Assembly (NCBI RefSeq): GCF_041521385.1
Contig: NZ_CP168006.1
Coordinates: forward strand, 3,659,590-3,723,589
Direction: 5' to 3'
Length of the DNA stretch: 64,000 nucleotides
Source of the DNA: Alcaligenes faecalis
Lineage (GTDB): Bacteria > Pseudomonadota > Gammaproteobacteria > Burkholderiales > Burkholderiaceae_B
Each line of letters begins with the position of its first letter. Positions within the stretch are counted from its first letter, which is position 1. The translations under genes and the position numbers were made by a program. Shown piece after piece: positions 29,656 to 37,690 of this stretch. Below the pieces are notes generated by a model. It did no database searches, was not told the origin of the DNA, and saw only the letters and a program-made list of their open reading frames with translations.

Positions 29656-29730
29656 GATGATATGGGGGCGTTAGCGCAGAAAGGTAGAAAAACAAAGCAT
29701 TAATGTGATAATACGGGCTTACCCTAAAGT

Positions 29731-31761
29731 GTGTCTAGCATGAAATTTGAGCCAGCCTTTCAAGAGTTTCCAGGGAGTTCCTTCAAGCTTTTCCAGCCTT
29801 ATTTGCCCGCTGGCGACCAGCCTGCGGCAATTGAGCAATTGGTCGAAGGGGTGGATGACGGCTTGATGTACCAGACCCTGTTGGGGGTAACAGGGTCGGG
29901 CAAGACCTATACCATGGCGAACATTATTGCTCGCACCGGGCGTCCGGCCATTGTTCTGGCACCCAATAAAACCCTGGCTGCGCAGTTGTATGCCGAGATG
30001 CGCGAGTTCTTTCCACGCAATGCCGTGGAGTACTTCGTGTCCTACTACGATTACTACCAGCCCGAGGCCTATGTGCCATCACGCGATCTGTTTATTGAAA
30101 AGGACTCGTCCATCAATGAACACATCGAGCAGATGCGCTTGTCGGCTACCAAAAGTCTGCTGGAGCGGCCTGACACCATTATTGTGGGCACCGTGTCCTG
30201 CATCTACGGTATCGGTAACCCCGGTGACTACCATGCCATGGTGCTGACCTTGCGCAAGGGTGATCGCATCGCTCGGCAGGAGCTGCTGGCGCGTCTGGTC
30301 GCCATGCAGTACGAGCGCAACGACCTGGATTTCCAGCGCGGTGTGTTCCGCGCTCGTGGTGAAGTGGTTGATATCTTCCCGGCAGAAAATGCGGAGCTGG
30401 CCTTGCGGGTCAGCCTGTTTGATGACGAGATTGAAGAATTGGAGTTGTTCGATCCGCTGACAGGCAAGGTCGTGCAAAAGCTGAACCGCTTTACCGTGTT
30501 CCCCAGTTCGCACTATGTGACACCACGAGAAACCGTGTTGCGGGCGATTGAAACCATCAAGCTGGAACTGCGTGAGCGTCTGGAGTTTCTGACACGGGAA
30601 GGGCACTTGGTGGAGGCGCAACGCCTGGAGCAGCGCACCCGGTTTGATCTGGAAATGCTGCAGGAGCTGGGTTTTTGCAAAGGCATTGAGAACTACTCCC
30701 GTCACTTGTCAGGGGCGGCGCCCGGCGATCCGCCACCGACACTGATCGACTACCTGCCGCGTAACTCCCTGATGTTTATTGACGAAAGCCACGTCACCAT
30801 CGGGCAGTTGGGCGCCATGTATCGCGGCGACCGCTCGCGTAAAGAAACGCTGGTGCAGTTCGGTTTCCGCCTGCCTTCGGCTATGGATAATCGCCCTTTG
30901 AAGCTGGAAGAGTTCGAGCGCCGCATGCCGCAAACCGTGTTCGTATCGGCCACGCCCGCTGCCTACGAGCAAGAGCATGCCGATAATGTGGTTGAACAGG
31001 TGGTGCGGCCTACTGGCCTGGTGGATCCGGAAATTGAGGTTCGTCCTGCCACCACGCAGGTGGATGATTTGCTGGGTGAAATCAAGTTGCGTACCGCGCA
31101 GGAAGATCGTGTGCTGGTGACAACGCTCACCAAGCGCATGTCTGAAGATCTGACCGAATATTTGTCGGAGAACGGTATCCGTGTGCGCTACTTGCACTCG
31201 GACATTGATACCGTGGAACGGGCCGAAATTATCCGAGATCTGCGTCTGGGCGTATTCGACGTACTGGTCGGGATCAACTTGTTGCGCGAGGGTCTGGATT
31301 TGCCCGAAGTGTCTCTGGTGGCGATTCTGGATGCAGACAAGGAAGGCTTCCTGCGTTCCGAGCGCAGCCTGATTCAAACCATAGGCCGGGCAGCGCGTAA
31401 TCTGAACGGGAAAGCCATTCTGTATGCCGACAGAATGACGGATTCCATGCATCGCGCCATTGAAGAAACCGAGCGCCGTCGTGCCAAGCAGATCGCCTTT
31501 AACGAAGAGCATGGCATCACGCCGCGCGGCGTGAACAAGGCCGTCCGTGAGTTGATTGATGGTGTTGTTGCTTCGGACCCAACCGCCAGCTTGCGCGAGG
31601 ATGTGCCGGACGCCTTGATTCGCGACGAGAAGGCCGCTGCACGCGAGATCAAGCGTCTGGAAAAAGAGATGATGGATCACGCTCGCAACCTGGAGTTCGA
31701 GCAAGCCGCGGCTGCGCGCGACAAGTTGCAAAGGCTCAAGGCCAAGCTGCTGATGGCTTGA
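29731..31761 (+). CDS. uvrB: UvrABC nucleotide excision repair subunit B
   Basis: 676 residues from a GTG at 29731 (ATG at 29740 is an alternative). Helicase motif I G-V-T-G-S-G-K-T (52-59), the damage-probing beta-hairpin [12 protein letters not shown] (about 105-116), D-E-S-H, R-A-A-R-N in motif VI, and the C-terminal UVR helical hairpin that contacts UvrC are present. It loads on damaged DNA with UvrA. I find no SOS box in the 75-base spacer to tyrB. Confidence 0.97.
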   Translation: MSSMKFEPAFQEFPGSSFKLFQPYLPAGDQPAAIEQLVEGVDDGLMYQTLLGVTGSGKTYTMANIIARTGRPAIVLAPNKTLAAQLYAEMREFFPRNAVEYFVSYYDYYQPEAYVPSRDLFIEKDSSINEHIEQMRLSATKSLLERPDTIIVGTVSCIYGIGNPGDYHAMVLTLRKGDRIARQELLARLVAMQYERNDLDFQRGVFRARGEVVDIFPAENAELALRVSLFDDEIEELELFDPLTGKVVQKLNRFTVFPSSHYVTPRETVLRAIETIKLELRERLEFLTREGHLVEAQRLEQRTRFDLEMLQELGFCKGIENYSRHLSGAAPGDPPPTLIDYLPRNSLMFIDESHVTIGQLGAMYRGDRSRKETLVQFGFRLPSAMDNRPLKLEEFERRMPQTVFVSATPAAYEQEHADNVVEQVVRPTGLVDPEIEVRPATTQVDDLLGEIKLRTAQEDRVLVTTLTKRMSEDLTEYLSENGIRVRYLHSDIDTVERAEIIRDLRLGVFDVLVGINLLREGLDLPEVSLVAILDADKEGFLRSERSLIQTIGRAARNLNGKAILYADRMTDSMHRAIEETERRRAKQIAFNEEHGITPRGVNKAVRELIDGVVASDPTASLREDVPDALIRDEKAAAREIKRLEKEMMDHARNLEFEQAAAARDKLQRLKAKLLMA

Positions 31762-31767
31762 TGGCTT

Positions 31768-31802
31768 GGGCGTGGTGTTTCTGGCGTAGAGACGCCCTTT
31801 TT
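31768..31802 (+). terminator. Intrinsic terminator of uvrB
   Basis: GGGCG...GCCC with an inner GTTTC/GAGAC stem, followed by TTTTT, directly after the uvrB stop. Confidence 0.6.
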
Positions 31803-31920
31803 GGAGTCGGTCTTGAACTGAGGTGGCGACCTTCGCCTGGAACCGGATTACATGTTCGGATCTACTCGTGCTTGACGCCCCTCCAGTAAAAGTGGGGCAA
31901 TTCCATTTTTGATGATGTTT

Positions 31921-31936
31921 GTTGCATAATTGCAAC
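31921..31936. promoter_or_regulatory. Candidate operator palindrome
   Basis: GTTGCA-TAAT-TGCAAC, two perfect 6-base arms in an A/T-rich setting, about 280 bases before the phosphatase gene. No regulator gene is adjacent. Confidence 0.3.
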
Positions 31937-32215
31937 TAAGTCTGGACGAAAGTACAGAAAAAACACAGTTCTACTACCGGCTTTCATTGCTCAGGTGTAT
32001 TGCTTGATTTATCTCATCGTGGGAAGTCGCGGTATCCGCTAAGCAAAGGGTGCTGCGCCTTTGGTTTATTCCAAACTTCAAGCAGCTGCGTACTGTTCTT
32101 ATTTGCAGCCCCCAAACGATACGGCTTTGCTGTTTCCCGAGCCGTTTCGAGGCTCTGTTTGGGCCCTTGTTCTGTCTTGCCTTATTTGGGGTTTTCCCGC
32201 AGACTTTGACGCATT

Positions 32216-32704
32216 ATGAGTAAGGTTTTGTTTGTCTGTACAGGGAATATTTGCCGCTCCCCCAGCGCCGAGGGCGTCTTGCGCCAACTGGTTGACCAAG
32301 CCAGTTTGTCGGAGGCTATTTTGGTGGATTCAGCCGCCACGCACGGCTTTCATGTTGGCGAGCATCCGGACACACGCGCACAAATAGCCGCTCGTAAACG
32401 CGGTTATGACATTTCTACCTATCAGGCCCGACAGGTCCAACGCGAGGATTTTCGCAGCTTTGACCTTATCTTGAGTATGGACTGGGAAAATCATGCTGCC
32501 TTGCAGCAAATGTGCCCTCCCATGTACCGTCACAAGCTCATGTTGCTGATGCGCTTTGCCACTGATTACGAAGCGGCGACTGTGCCCGATCCTTATTATG
32601 GTGGTCAGGATGGCTTCAATAAGGTCATGGACTATATTGAAGATGCCTGTCAGGGCGTATTCGAGTTGGTTTGCAAGCGCGTACCTAATTACCGTGCTGC
32701 CTGA
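32216..32704 (+). CDS. Low-molecular-weight protein-tyrosine phosphatase
   Basis: 162 residues. The P-loop V-C-T-G-N-I-C-R-S (Cys8 nucleophile, Arg14) and the general acid Asp124 in D-P-Y-Y-G-G define the LMW-PTP family. It removes phosphate from phosphotyrosine or small phosphorylated substrates in the cytoplasm. In bacteria such genes often join exopolysaccharide kinases; none is here. It lies 140 bases upstream of iscR, an arrangement seen in several betaproteobacteria. Confidence 0.92.
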   Translation: MSKVLFVCTGNICRSPSAEGVLRQLVDQASLSEAILVDSAATHGFHVGEHPDTRAQIAARKRGYDISTYQARQVQREDFRSFDLILSMDWENHAALQQMCPPMYRHKLMLLMRFATDYEAATVPDPYYGGQDGFNKVMDYIEDACQGVFELVCKRVPNYRAA

Positions 32705-32776
32705 GCGACTAAAATAACACGTCAGTATAAGTGTAAAAACACACGCTCAAGCACGGTAGTTTCCCCTGTATTTGCT

Positions 32777-32796
32777 ATACTGGACCAAATTGGTCG
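32777..32796 (+). promoter_or_regulatory. Putative iscR promoter and overlapping dyad operator
   Basis: TATACT (32777-32782), a good -10 element, abuts the dyad GACCA-AAT-TGGTC (32784-32796). The site is 50-70 bases before iscR and is the natural place for IscR autorepression, although it is not a clear match to the E. coli type 1 motif. Confidence 0.45.
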
Positions 32797-32846
32797 GATT
32801 TGCCTTTGGCAGTCCGGCCGCTTTCGCCTTTGGCAAGGAAACTATC

Positions 32847-33323
32847 ATGCGTTTGACGACAAAAGGGCGTTTCGCCGTAACCGCGATGATCGATCTTGCG
32901 CTGCGCCAGCAAAGTGGACCGGTGACGCTCGCAGGCATCAGCCAGCGACAGGGTATCTCACTCTCCTATCTTGAACAGTTGTTTGGCAAGTTGCGCCGCC
33001 ATGAACTGGTCGATAGTGTGCGTGGTCCGGGTGGTGGCTATACGCTTGCGCGTCTGGCCCGCCACATTACTGTTGCTGACATTGTGTTTGCGGTCGATGA
33101 GCCCGTTGATGCCACCCAGTGTGGTGGCAAGGGTAATTGCAAGCAGGGCACAAACGGGCAGAAAGGCGAGTGCATGACTCACGAGCTTTGGGCGACGCTT
33201 AGTCGTAAAATGGTCGATTATCTGGACTCTGTCTCGCTACAGGACTTGGTTGATCAGCAACGTCTGCGTCAGCTCAAGTTGGCCGCTCAGGAAGCCGGTC
33301 AGCCAGAAGAATGTACTTTGTAG
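32847..33323 (+). CDS. iscR: IscR-type Rrf2-family Fe-S regulator
   Basis: 158 residues from the ATG of 32847 (AAGGAA upstream; the longer frame has no site). The Rrf2 winged helix is clear (R-L-T-T-K-G-R-F-A-V-T-A-M, S-L-S-Y-L-E-Q-L-F). Cluster ligands Cys92, Cys98, Cys109 and His112 are present, but the spacing between the second and third Cys is 10 residues, whereas E. coli IscR has 5. IscR senses cluster supply and represses its operon. It is followed by iscS after 33 bases. Confidence 0.9.
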   Translation: MRLTTKGRFAVTAMIDLALRQQSGPVTLAGISQRQGISLSYLEQLFGKLRRHELVDSVRGPGGGYTLARLARHITVADIVFAVDEPVDATQCGGKGNCKQGTNGQKGECMTHELWATLSRKMVDYLDSVSLQDLVDQQRLRQLKLAAQEAGQPEECTL

Positions 33324-33356
33324 TAGGCAGTCGCCACTACTGACCCGGAGTTTTGT

Positions 33357-34550
33357 ATGAGTCGCGCTCAGCGTATCTATATGGATTATGCCGCCACCAC
33401 ACCGGTAGACCGGCGTGTGGCCGACAGCATGATTCCCTGGTTGACGGAACGATTTGGCAATCCTGCCTCCAGTAGCCATCCTTATGGGTGGGATGCGGAG
33501 GAAGCCGTGGATCAGGCGCGTCGTCAGGTCGCCTCCCTGGTCGGGGCGGAGCCGCGAGAAATCGTCTGGACTTCCGGTGCTACCGAAGCCATCAATCTGG
33601 CCTTGAAGGGTGCCGCGCAGTTTTATCAGTCCAGGGGCCGCCATATTATTACCGCCCGTACGGAACACAAGGCTGTGTTGGATACCTGTTTGGCCTTGCA
33701 GGACGAGGGGTTTGAAGTCACCTTTCTGGATGTCCTGCCCAGTGGTCTGATTGATCCGCAGGCGTTTGAACAAGCCATTCGTCCTGATACCATCCTGGCC
33801 TCGGTCATGTTGGTGAATAATGAAATTGGCGTGATTCAGGATGTGCAGGCTTTGGGGGCAATGTGTCGTGAGCATAAGGTACTGTTCCATGTGGATGCTG
33901 CCCAGGCCACCGGCAAGGTGGCGATCAATCTGCAGGAATGGCCGGTGGATTTGATGTCCATGTCGGCGCACAAGACCTACGGGCCCAAAGGGATTGGTGC
34001 CTTGTATATCCGTCGCAAACCGGCGGTGCGTCTTAAAGCGCAGATTCATGGTGGGGGGCACGAACGCGGGTTTCGTTCCGGTACGCTGGCTACGCATCAA
34101 ATTGTGGGAATGGGGCGTGCCTTTGAGTTGGCTGGCGCGCACATGGATGAAGAGCACCAGCGCATCACCGCGCTGCGTGATCGTCTGTGGGCGGGCTTGC
34201 AGCAGATTCCGGACTTGTTCCTGAACGGCACCCTGGAACAGCGTGTTCCCCATAACCTGAATATCAGTGTGGATCACATCGAGGGCGAAGCCCTGATGAT
34301 GGCCCTGACGGATCTGGCCGTGTCCAGTGGTTCGGCCTGTACGTCGGCCAGCCTGGAACCGTCCTACGTATTGACGGCCTTGGGTCGCAGCGATCAGTTG
34401 GCGCACAGCTCCTTGCGCTTGAGCCTTGGCCGTTTCACGACCGAGCAGGACATTGATGACACGATTGCGGCCATCCGTCGTGTGGTTGAACAATTGCGGG
34501 CCATCTCTCCCTTGTGGAGCGAGCCTGCTTCGGAGCCGTTCGCACAATGA
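33357..34550 (+). CDS. iscS: Cysteine desulfurase IscS with altered C terminus
   Basis: 397-residue PLP enzyme that takes sulfur from cysteine and passes it to scaffold proteins. The PLP lysine Lys206 ([10 protein letters not shown]) and the persulfide Cys328 (S-S-G-S-A-C-T-S-A) keep the E. coli numbering. After S-P-L-W the chain ends in [10 protein letters not shown]; the E. coli tail with S-I-E-W-A-H-H, part of the IscU-docking surface, is missing. Its stop overlaps the next ATG by 4 bases, so it is coupled to the IscU-like gene. Confidence 0.93.
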   Translation: MSRAQRIYMDYAATTPVDRRVADSMIPWLTERFGNPASSSHPYGWDAEEAVDQARRQVASLVGAEPREIVWTSGATEAINLALKGAAQFYQSRGRHIITARTEHKAVLDTCLALQDEGFEVTFLDVLPSGLIDPQAFEQAIRPDTILASVMLVNNEIGVIQDVQALGAMCREHKVLFHVDAAQATGKVAINLQEWPVDLMSMSAHKTYGPKGIGALYIRRKPAVRLKAQIHGGGHERGFRSGTLATHQIVGMGRAFELAGAHMDEEHQRITALRDRLWAGLQQIPDLFLNGTLEQRVPHNLNISVDHIEGEALMMALTDLAVSSGSACTSASLEPSYVLTALGRSDQLAHSSLRLSLGRFTTEQDIDDTIAAIRRVVEQLRAISPLWSEPASEPFAQ

Positions 34551-34930
34551 TATATAGTGACGCTGTCATGGAGCATTTTCTGCACCCGCGTCATGTGGGT
34601 GTCATGAACAGCAGTGATGCTGACGTAGGTACAGGGGAAGCAGGAAGTCACGAAACCGGGGCCTTGATTCGGATCCAGCTCAAGGTATCGGAGCAGGGCC
34701 AGATTCAGGATAGCTGTTTCAAGGCTTATGGCTGTGGCTGTACCATCGCTGCCGCTTCCTATGCGGCGCAATGGCTACAGGATCGCAGTCTGGAGCAAGC
34801 GGCCCGGTTCTCGTCCACGGATGTACAGCAAGCGCTGGAATTGCCGCCGGTCAAAGTGCATTGTGCGTTGTTGGCCCAGGAGGCGGTTCAGGCGGCCATT
34901 GCCTCGGTACAGAACAAAGGCGCGTTTTAG
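34547..34930 (+). CDS. Divergent IscU-like Fe-S scaffold protein
   Basis: 127 residues from the ATG of 34547 that overlaps the iscS stop. It aligns without gaps to E. coli IscU as recalled: M-I-Y-S-D-A-V at the start, Y-G-C-G-C at 61-65, and L-P-P-V-K-V-H-C at 99-106. Cys63 and Cys106 are kept, but the first ligand region (A-C-G-D in IscU) reads E-T-G-A, so Cys37 is Thr and the key Asp39 is Ala. Two new cysteines appear, Cys57 and Cys65. The L-P-P-V-K motif used by HscA is retained although hscA is not in the operon. Cluster binding is therefore likely altered; I give no iscU symbol for that reason. Confidence 0.85.
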   Translation: MIYSDAVMEHFLHPRHVGVMNSSDADVGTGEAGSHETGALIRIQLKVSEQGQIQDSCFKAYGCGCTIAAASYAAQWLQDRSLEQAARFSSTDVQQALELPPVKVHCALLAQEAVQAAIASVQNKGAF

Positions 34931-34983
34931 TTGTCCAAGCCTGAAGGCTGACTACTCTTCAGGTTTATAGAAAGGAAAAGATC

Positions 34984-35307
34984 ATGTCTATTTCTCTTAC
35001 TCAGCCCGCCGCAGAACATATCCAGCGTCATTTGAAAAAACGCGGGGGCGGTTTGGGGCTACGTTTGGGTGTACGCCTGACCGGTTGCTCGGGTCTGGCC
35101 TACAAGCTGGATTTTGTTGATGAGCCGGTTGAAGGCGATCAACTGTTTGAAGAGCACGGCGTTAAACTGTTTGTTGATCCGAAAAGCCTGCCCTTTATTG
35201 ATGGCACGCGTCTGGATTATGGCCGTGATGGCCTCAATGAAGGTTTCAAGTTCATCAATCCAAACGAGAAAGCCTCCTGCGGGTGTGGCGAATCGTTTAC
35301 CGTGTAG
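34984..35307 (+). CDS. iscA: IscA A-type Fe-S carrier
   Basis: 107 residues. All three ligands of the HesB/IscA family are present: Cys35 (T-G-C-S-G-L-A-Y) and Cys99/Cys101 (S-C-G-C-G-E-S-F). It carries and delivers Fe-S clusters, mostly 4Fe-4S, to target enzymes. A good AAAGGAAAAG site precedes it. It is the third structural gene of the isc operon; the next gene begins 6 bases after its stop. Confidence 0.93.
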   Translation: MSISLTQPAAEHIQRHLKKRGGGLGLRLGVRLTGCSGLAYKLDFVDEPVEGDQLFEEHGVKLFVDPKSLPFIDGTRLDYGRDGLNEGFKFINPNEKASCGCGESFTV

Positions 35308-35313
35308 GAACTC

Positions 35314-36192
35314 ATGTCATTACGTTTCGGTTTGGCGGCCAATCAATTGCACCATGATTCGGCAGATGCGGCTTTGTTTCAGTGGTTGCGGCGCTCAGCC
35401 AGCGGTATTCGCGAGTTGGAAGTTGAGCTTTATACGGTGGGTCGTACCTGTAATGCCATCGAGCGTTCGGGCCTGCTGGAAGGCTATGGCGGCTTGGTTC
35501 GCTATCCTTATGGTCGTGATGGCGGCTTGATGAAGCTGGTGGCCCGGGTCACTCAAAGCCCGGACGGCACGCCGCCTTTTGATGGTGCCATTTACCTGAT
35601 TGACCCGGTAGACCCTTCCTCCATTTTCCCGGAAGCACTGGCACTCAAGCGCCAATGCATCACGCATGGCCGTCCTTTCATCTCGACTCTGATGGGCGCG
35701 ATTGAATGGATTGAAGTAGAACGTGTCAGTCGTGGCCTGTGGCCCGATTCCAGCTGCAAACGTATTTTTGACTTTCCGAATCAAACCCTGGCCTTGATTG
35801 CGCACGATGCGCTCAAGGAAAAAATGGTTGAGTTCGCTGACAAGCATTTTGATTTGCTGTCCCGTTTCGGCCAACGCGTGGGAACGGGCACGACCAGCCG
35901 CTTGTTGAACGAGCTGGCCTGGTCCAAGGGCTGGCCCAAGGAGACCTCCTGGATTCAATCTTATTTAAGTGGTCCTTTGGGTGGCGATGCGCAAATTGCC
36001 GAGCTGGTGCTGGAAAATCGTTGTCAGCGTGTGATCTTCTTCGAGGACCCGCACGTCGCCCGTCAGCACGAGGCCGACATTCAGTTGCTGGAACGGGCTG
36101 TTCGTGTGGTGGCGGACAAGGCGTCGTGTTTTTCTTCGCCCGAAGTGGCCCATAAATGGGCGCAGGCGGTGATGCGTTTGCCGGTGGATTGA
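35314..36192 (+). CDS. Tandem methylglyoxal-synthase-fold protein
   Basis: 292 residues with two copies of the MgsA-like fold. The C-terminal copy (about 157-285) keeps the catalytic pattern of methylglyoxal synthase: I-A-H-D (His164, Asp165), G-T-G-T-T (190-194), S-G-P-L-G-G-D (Asp225), F-F-E-D-P (Asp245) and Q-H-E-A-D (His252, Asp255). The N-terminal copy (about 5-135) shows the same order, H-H-D-S, Y-T-V-G-R-T, Y-P-Y-G-R-D-G-G, L-I-D-P, but lacks the second His/Asp pair. Methylglyoxal synthase turns dihydroxyacetone phosphate into methylglyoxal; usual enzymes are ~150 residues. The gene is 6 bases after iscA and probably cotranscribed with the isc genes. Confidence 0.8.
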   Translation: MSLRFGLAANQLHHDSADAALFQWLRRSASGIRELEVELYTVGRTCNAIERSGLLEGYGGLVRYPYGRDGGLMKLVARVTQSPDGTPPFDGAIYLIDPVDPSSIFPEALALKRQCITHGRPFISTLMGAIEWIEVERVSRGLWPDSSCKRIFDFPNQTLALIAHDALKEKMVEFADKHFDLLSRFGQRVGTGTTSRLLNELAWSKGWPKETSWIQSYLSGPLGGDAQIAELVLENRCQRVIFFEDPHVARQHEADIQLLERAVRVVADKASCFSSPEVAHKWAQAVMRLPVD

Positions 36193-36283
36193 TTGCACAG
36201 GGGCGTGTTAGCGAGAACGAACCAATAAAGTCGTGCTATCAGCATAGGCGAAGATGTATATAGTAGTGCCGGTATTGGCAGTT

Positions 36284-36311
36284 AAAAAGGACGTGTAAAA
36301 ACGTCCTTTTT
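36284..36311 (+). terminator. Intrinsic terminator of the isc operon
   Basis: AAAAAGGACGT pairs with ACGTCCTTTTT (11 bp) around a 6-base loop, followed by GATTTTT. Confidence 0.85.
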
Positions 36312-36502
36312 GATTTTTGCATACTGTTTTCTGGACAAGTCCCCAGACTGTGCAAGAGACCGATACAGAGGCTTGATCAATGACTTGGGCAAGCTCTGCT
36401 TGATTTGCAGTAGAGGGTTCGCTAGATTAGGGATCGTAATTTGCAGGCGCTGTGACACAAGGTCGTCCGATCAATTGGGTAGGATAGATACTGGAGGTCG
36501 GT

Positions 36503-37510
36503 TTGAATCGCCGCATGATCTTGAAAGCCTCTGGAGCGGGTATCGCCACACGTCTTGGAACTGCGGTCTCTGCGCTTGGTGTTGTTGTTCCGGCTCGGGC
36601 GGAGCAGACCACTCCTTTTCCGTCGAGTCCGGTGCGCCTTGTTGTCCCGGTGAGCCCAGGTGGCAATGCTGACCGTATCGCCCGTATGCTTGCGCAGCGT
36701 CTTGCCGAGTTATGGCGCCAAATAGTGATTGTGGATAATGTGCCTGGCGCGCACACTAGTCTCGGTGTCAACCGTGTGGTGCGCGCGGCGCCGACTGGCT
36801 ACACTTTGCTCTCCAGCGGGGATCAGCTTGCGATCAACGCGGCCCTGGGTCGCACGTTACCTTATAGCGAGACCGACGTTCGCGGAGTGACTCGTACTAT
36901 TGTTAATTCGCAGGTCTTGGTGGTTCGCCCTGGCTTGGGTATTAGCCACTTCAAGGACTATGTGGCGCTACTCAAGCGGCAGCCGGGCGCCGTATCCCTG
37001 GCACTGGCGATTGGCTATGGCAGCATCTATCATCTCGCTGTGGAGATGCTTAATCAGCGTTTGGGTACGCAAACCAATAACATTCCCTATGCGGGAGGCG
37101 CTCCGGCCGTTCTGGATATATTGGGCGGGCATGTGGACGGCGCGCTGATGGATATTTCGGGGGCAACTCAGAATATTCAGGCTGGTGAGCTGGTACCTCT
37201 GGCCGTAACGTTGCCACAGAGGTCAAAGGTTTTGCCGGATGTCCCCACCTTTCATGAGCTGGGCGTGTCTGATTTCGTGATCGAAAGCTGGCAGGGCATC
37301 TTTGTGCCACGAGCCACACCCGATGAAGTGGTAGTAAGCCTGAATCACGATATTACGGCTGTACTGCGTTCGCGCGAATTTGCAGCGCCATTGGAGGAGC
37401 AGGGCTTTGTGATCGCTCCCAGCTCGGCTGAGTCGCTGGATCAGATCGTGGCACGGGATATTGCCTTGTTTCGTGACGTGGCGGCAGTTGCTGGTATCAA
37501 GCCTGAGTGA
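36503..37510 (+). CDS. Bug/TctC-family tripartite tricarboxylate-type binding protein
   Basis: 335 residues from the TTG of 36503, which has GGAGGT 4 bases upstream; the ATG at 36515 is too far from it and would cut the N-R-R-M-I-L-K twin-arginine-like motif. A signal sequence ends at about A-R-A-E. The mature protein has the Bug hallmarks P-V-R-L-V-V-P near the start, P-Y-A-G-G-A-P-A and Y-G-S-I-Y-H-L in the middle, and S-W-Q-G-I-F-V-P. Bug proteins bind carboxylates in the periplasm for TctAB transport or signalling; no tctAB genes are beside it, so it is an orphan receptor. Confidence 0.9.
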   Translation: MNRRMILKASGAGIATRLGTAVSALGVVVPARAEQTTPFPSSPVRLVVPVSPGGNADRIARMLAQRLAELWRQIVIVDNVPGAHTSLGVNRVVRAAPTGYTLLSSGDQLAINAALGRTLPYSETDVRGVTRTIVNSQVLVVRPGLGISHFKDYVALLKRQPGAVSLALAIGYGSIYHLAVEMLNQRLGTQTNNIPYAGGAPAVLDILGGHVDGALMDISGATQNIQAGELVPLAVTLPQRSKVLPDVPTFHELGVSDFVIESWQGIFVPRATPDEVVVSLNHDITAVLRSREFAAPLEEQGFVIAPSSAESLDQIVARDIALFRDVAAVAGIKPE

Positions 37511-37585
37511 AATCTGCGCTTACAGGCGTAGGGCAGGCTAATGATGAGATTGGAGTGGAGTTTGTTCCCGAACGGGCAGAATAGC

Positions 37586-37617
37586 TGCGTATGTGCGTAT
37601 GTGCGTATGTGCGTATG
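37586..37617 (+). repeat. Four tandem copies of TGCGTATG
   Basis: Four exact, contiguous copies of an 8-base unit between the Bug gene and the shared terminator. Not inside any supported gene. Confidence 0.8.
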
Positions 37618-37642
37618 GGTATTCGGGGGCGCGGATGCATAA

Positions 37643-37675
37643 AAAAACGCGCGGTCAAGAAGGCCGCGCGTTTTT
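37643..37675. terminator. Bidirectional intrinsic terminator
   Basis: AAAAACGCGCGG pairs with CCGCGCGTTTTT (12 bp) around a 9-base loop, with T-runs on both strands, between the converging Bug and lysS genes. Confidence 0.88.
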
Positions 37676-37690
37676 CCGTCTTGAGATTGA

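Larger units (their letters stand above)
31762..32215. other. Intergenic region with terminator and palindrome
   Basis: About 450 bases without a credible gene. It contains the uvrB terminator (31768-31802) and a dyad GTTGCA-TAAT-TGCAAC (31921-31936). Frames downstream of this lack ribosome-binding sites. Confidence 0.5.

Noticed and set aside
30709..31935. 408-codon antisense frame across the 3' part of uvrB
   Set aside because: Shadow; no motif, and it runs through the uvrB terminator.
32000..32209. 69-codon plus-strand frame before the phosphatase gene
   Set aside because: Cys/Ser/Leu-rich chance frame with no Shine-Dalgarno sequence.
33237..34547. 436-codon antisense frame across iscS
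   Set aside because: Shadow of iscS; the true gene has full catalytic motifs.
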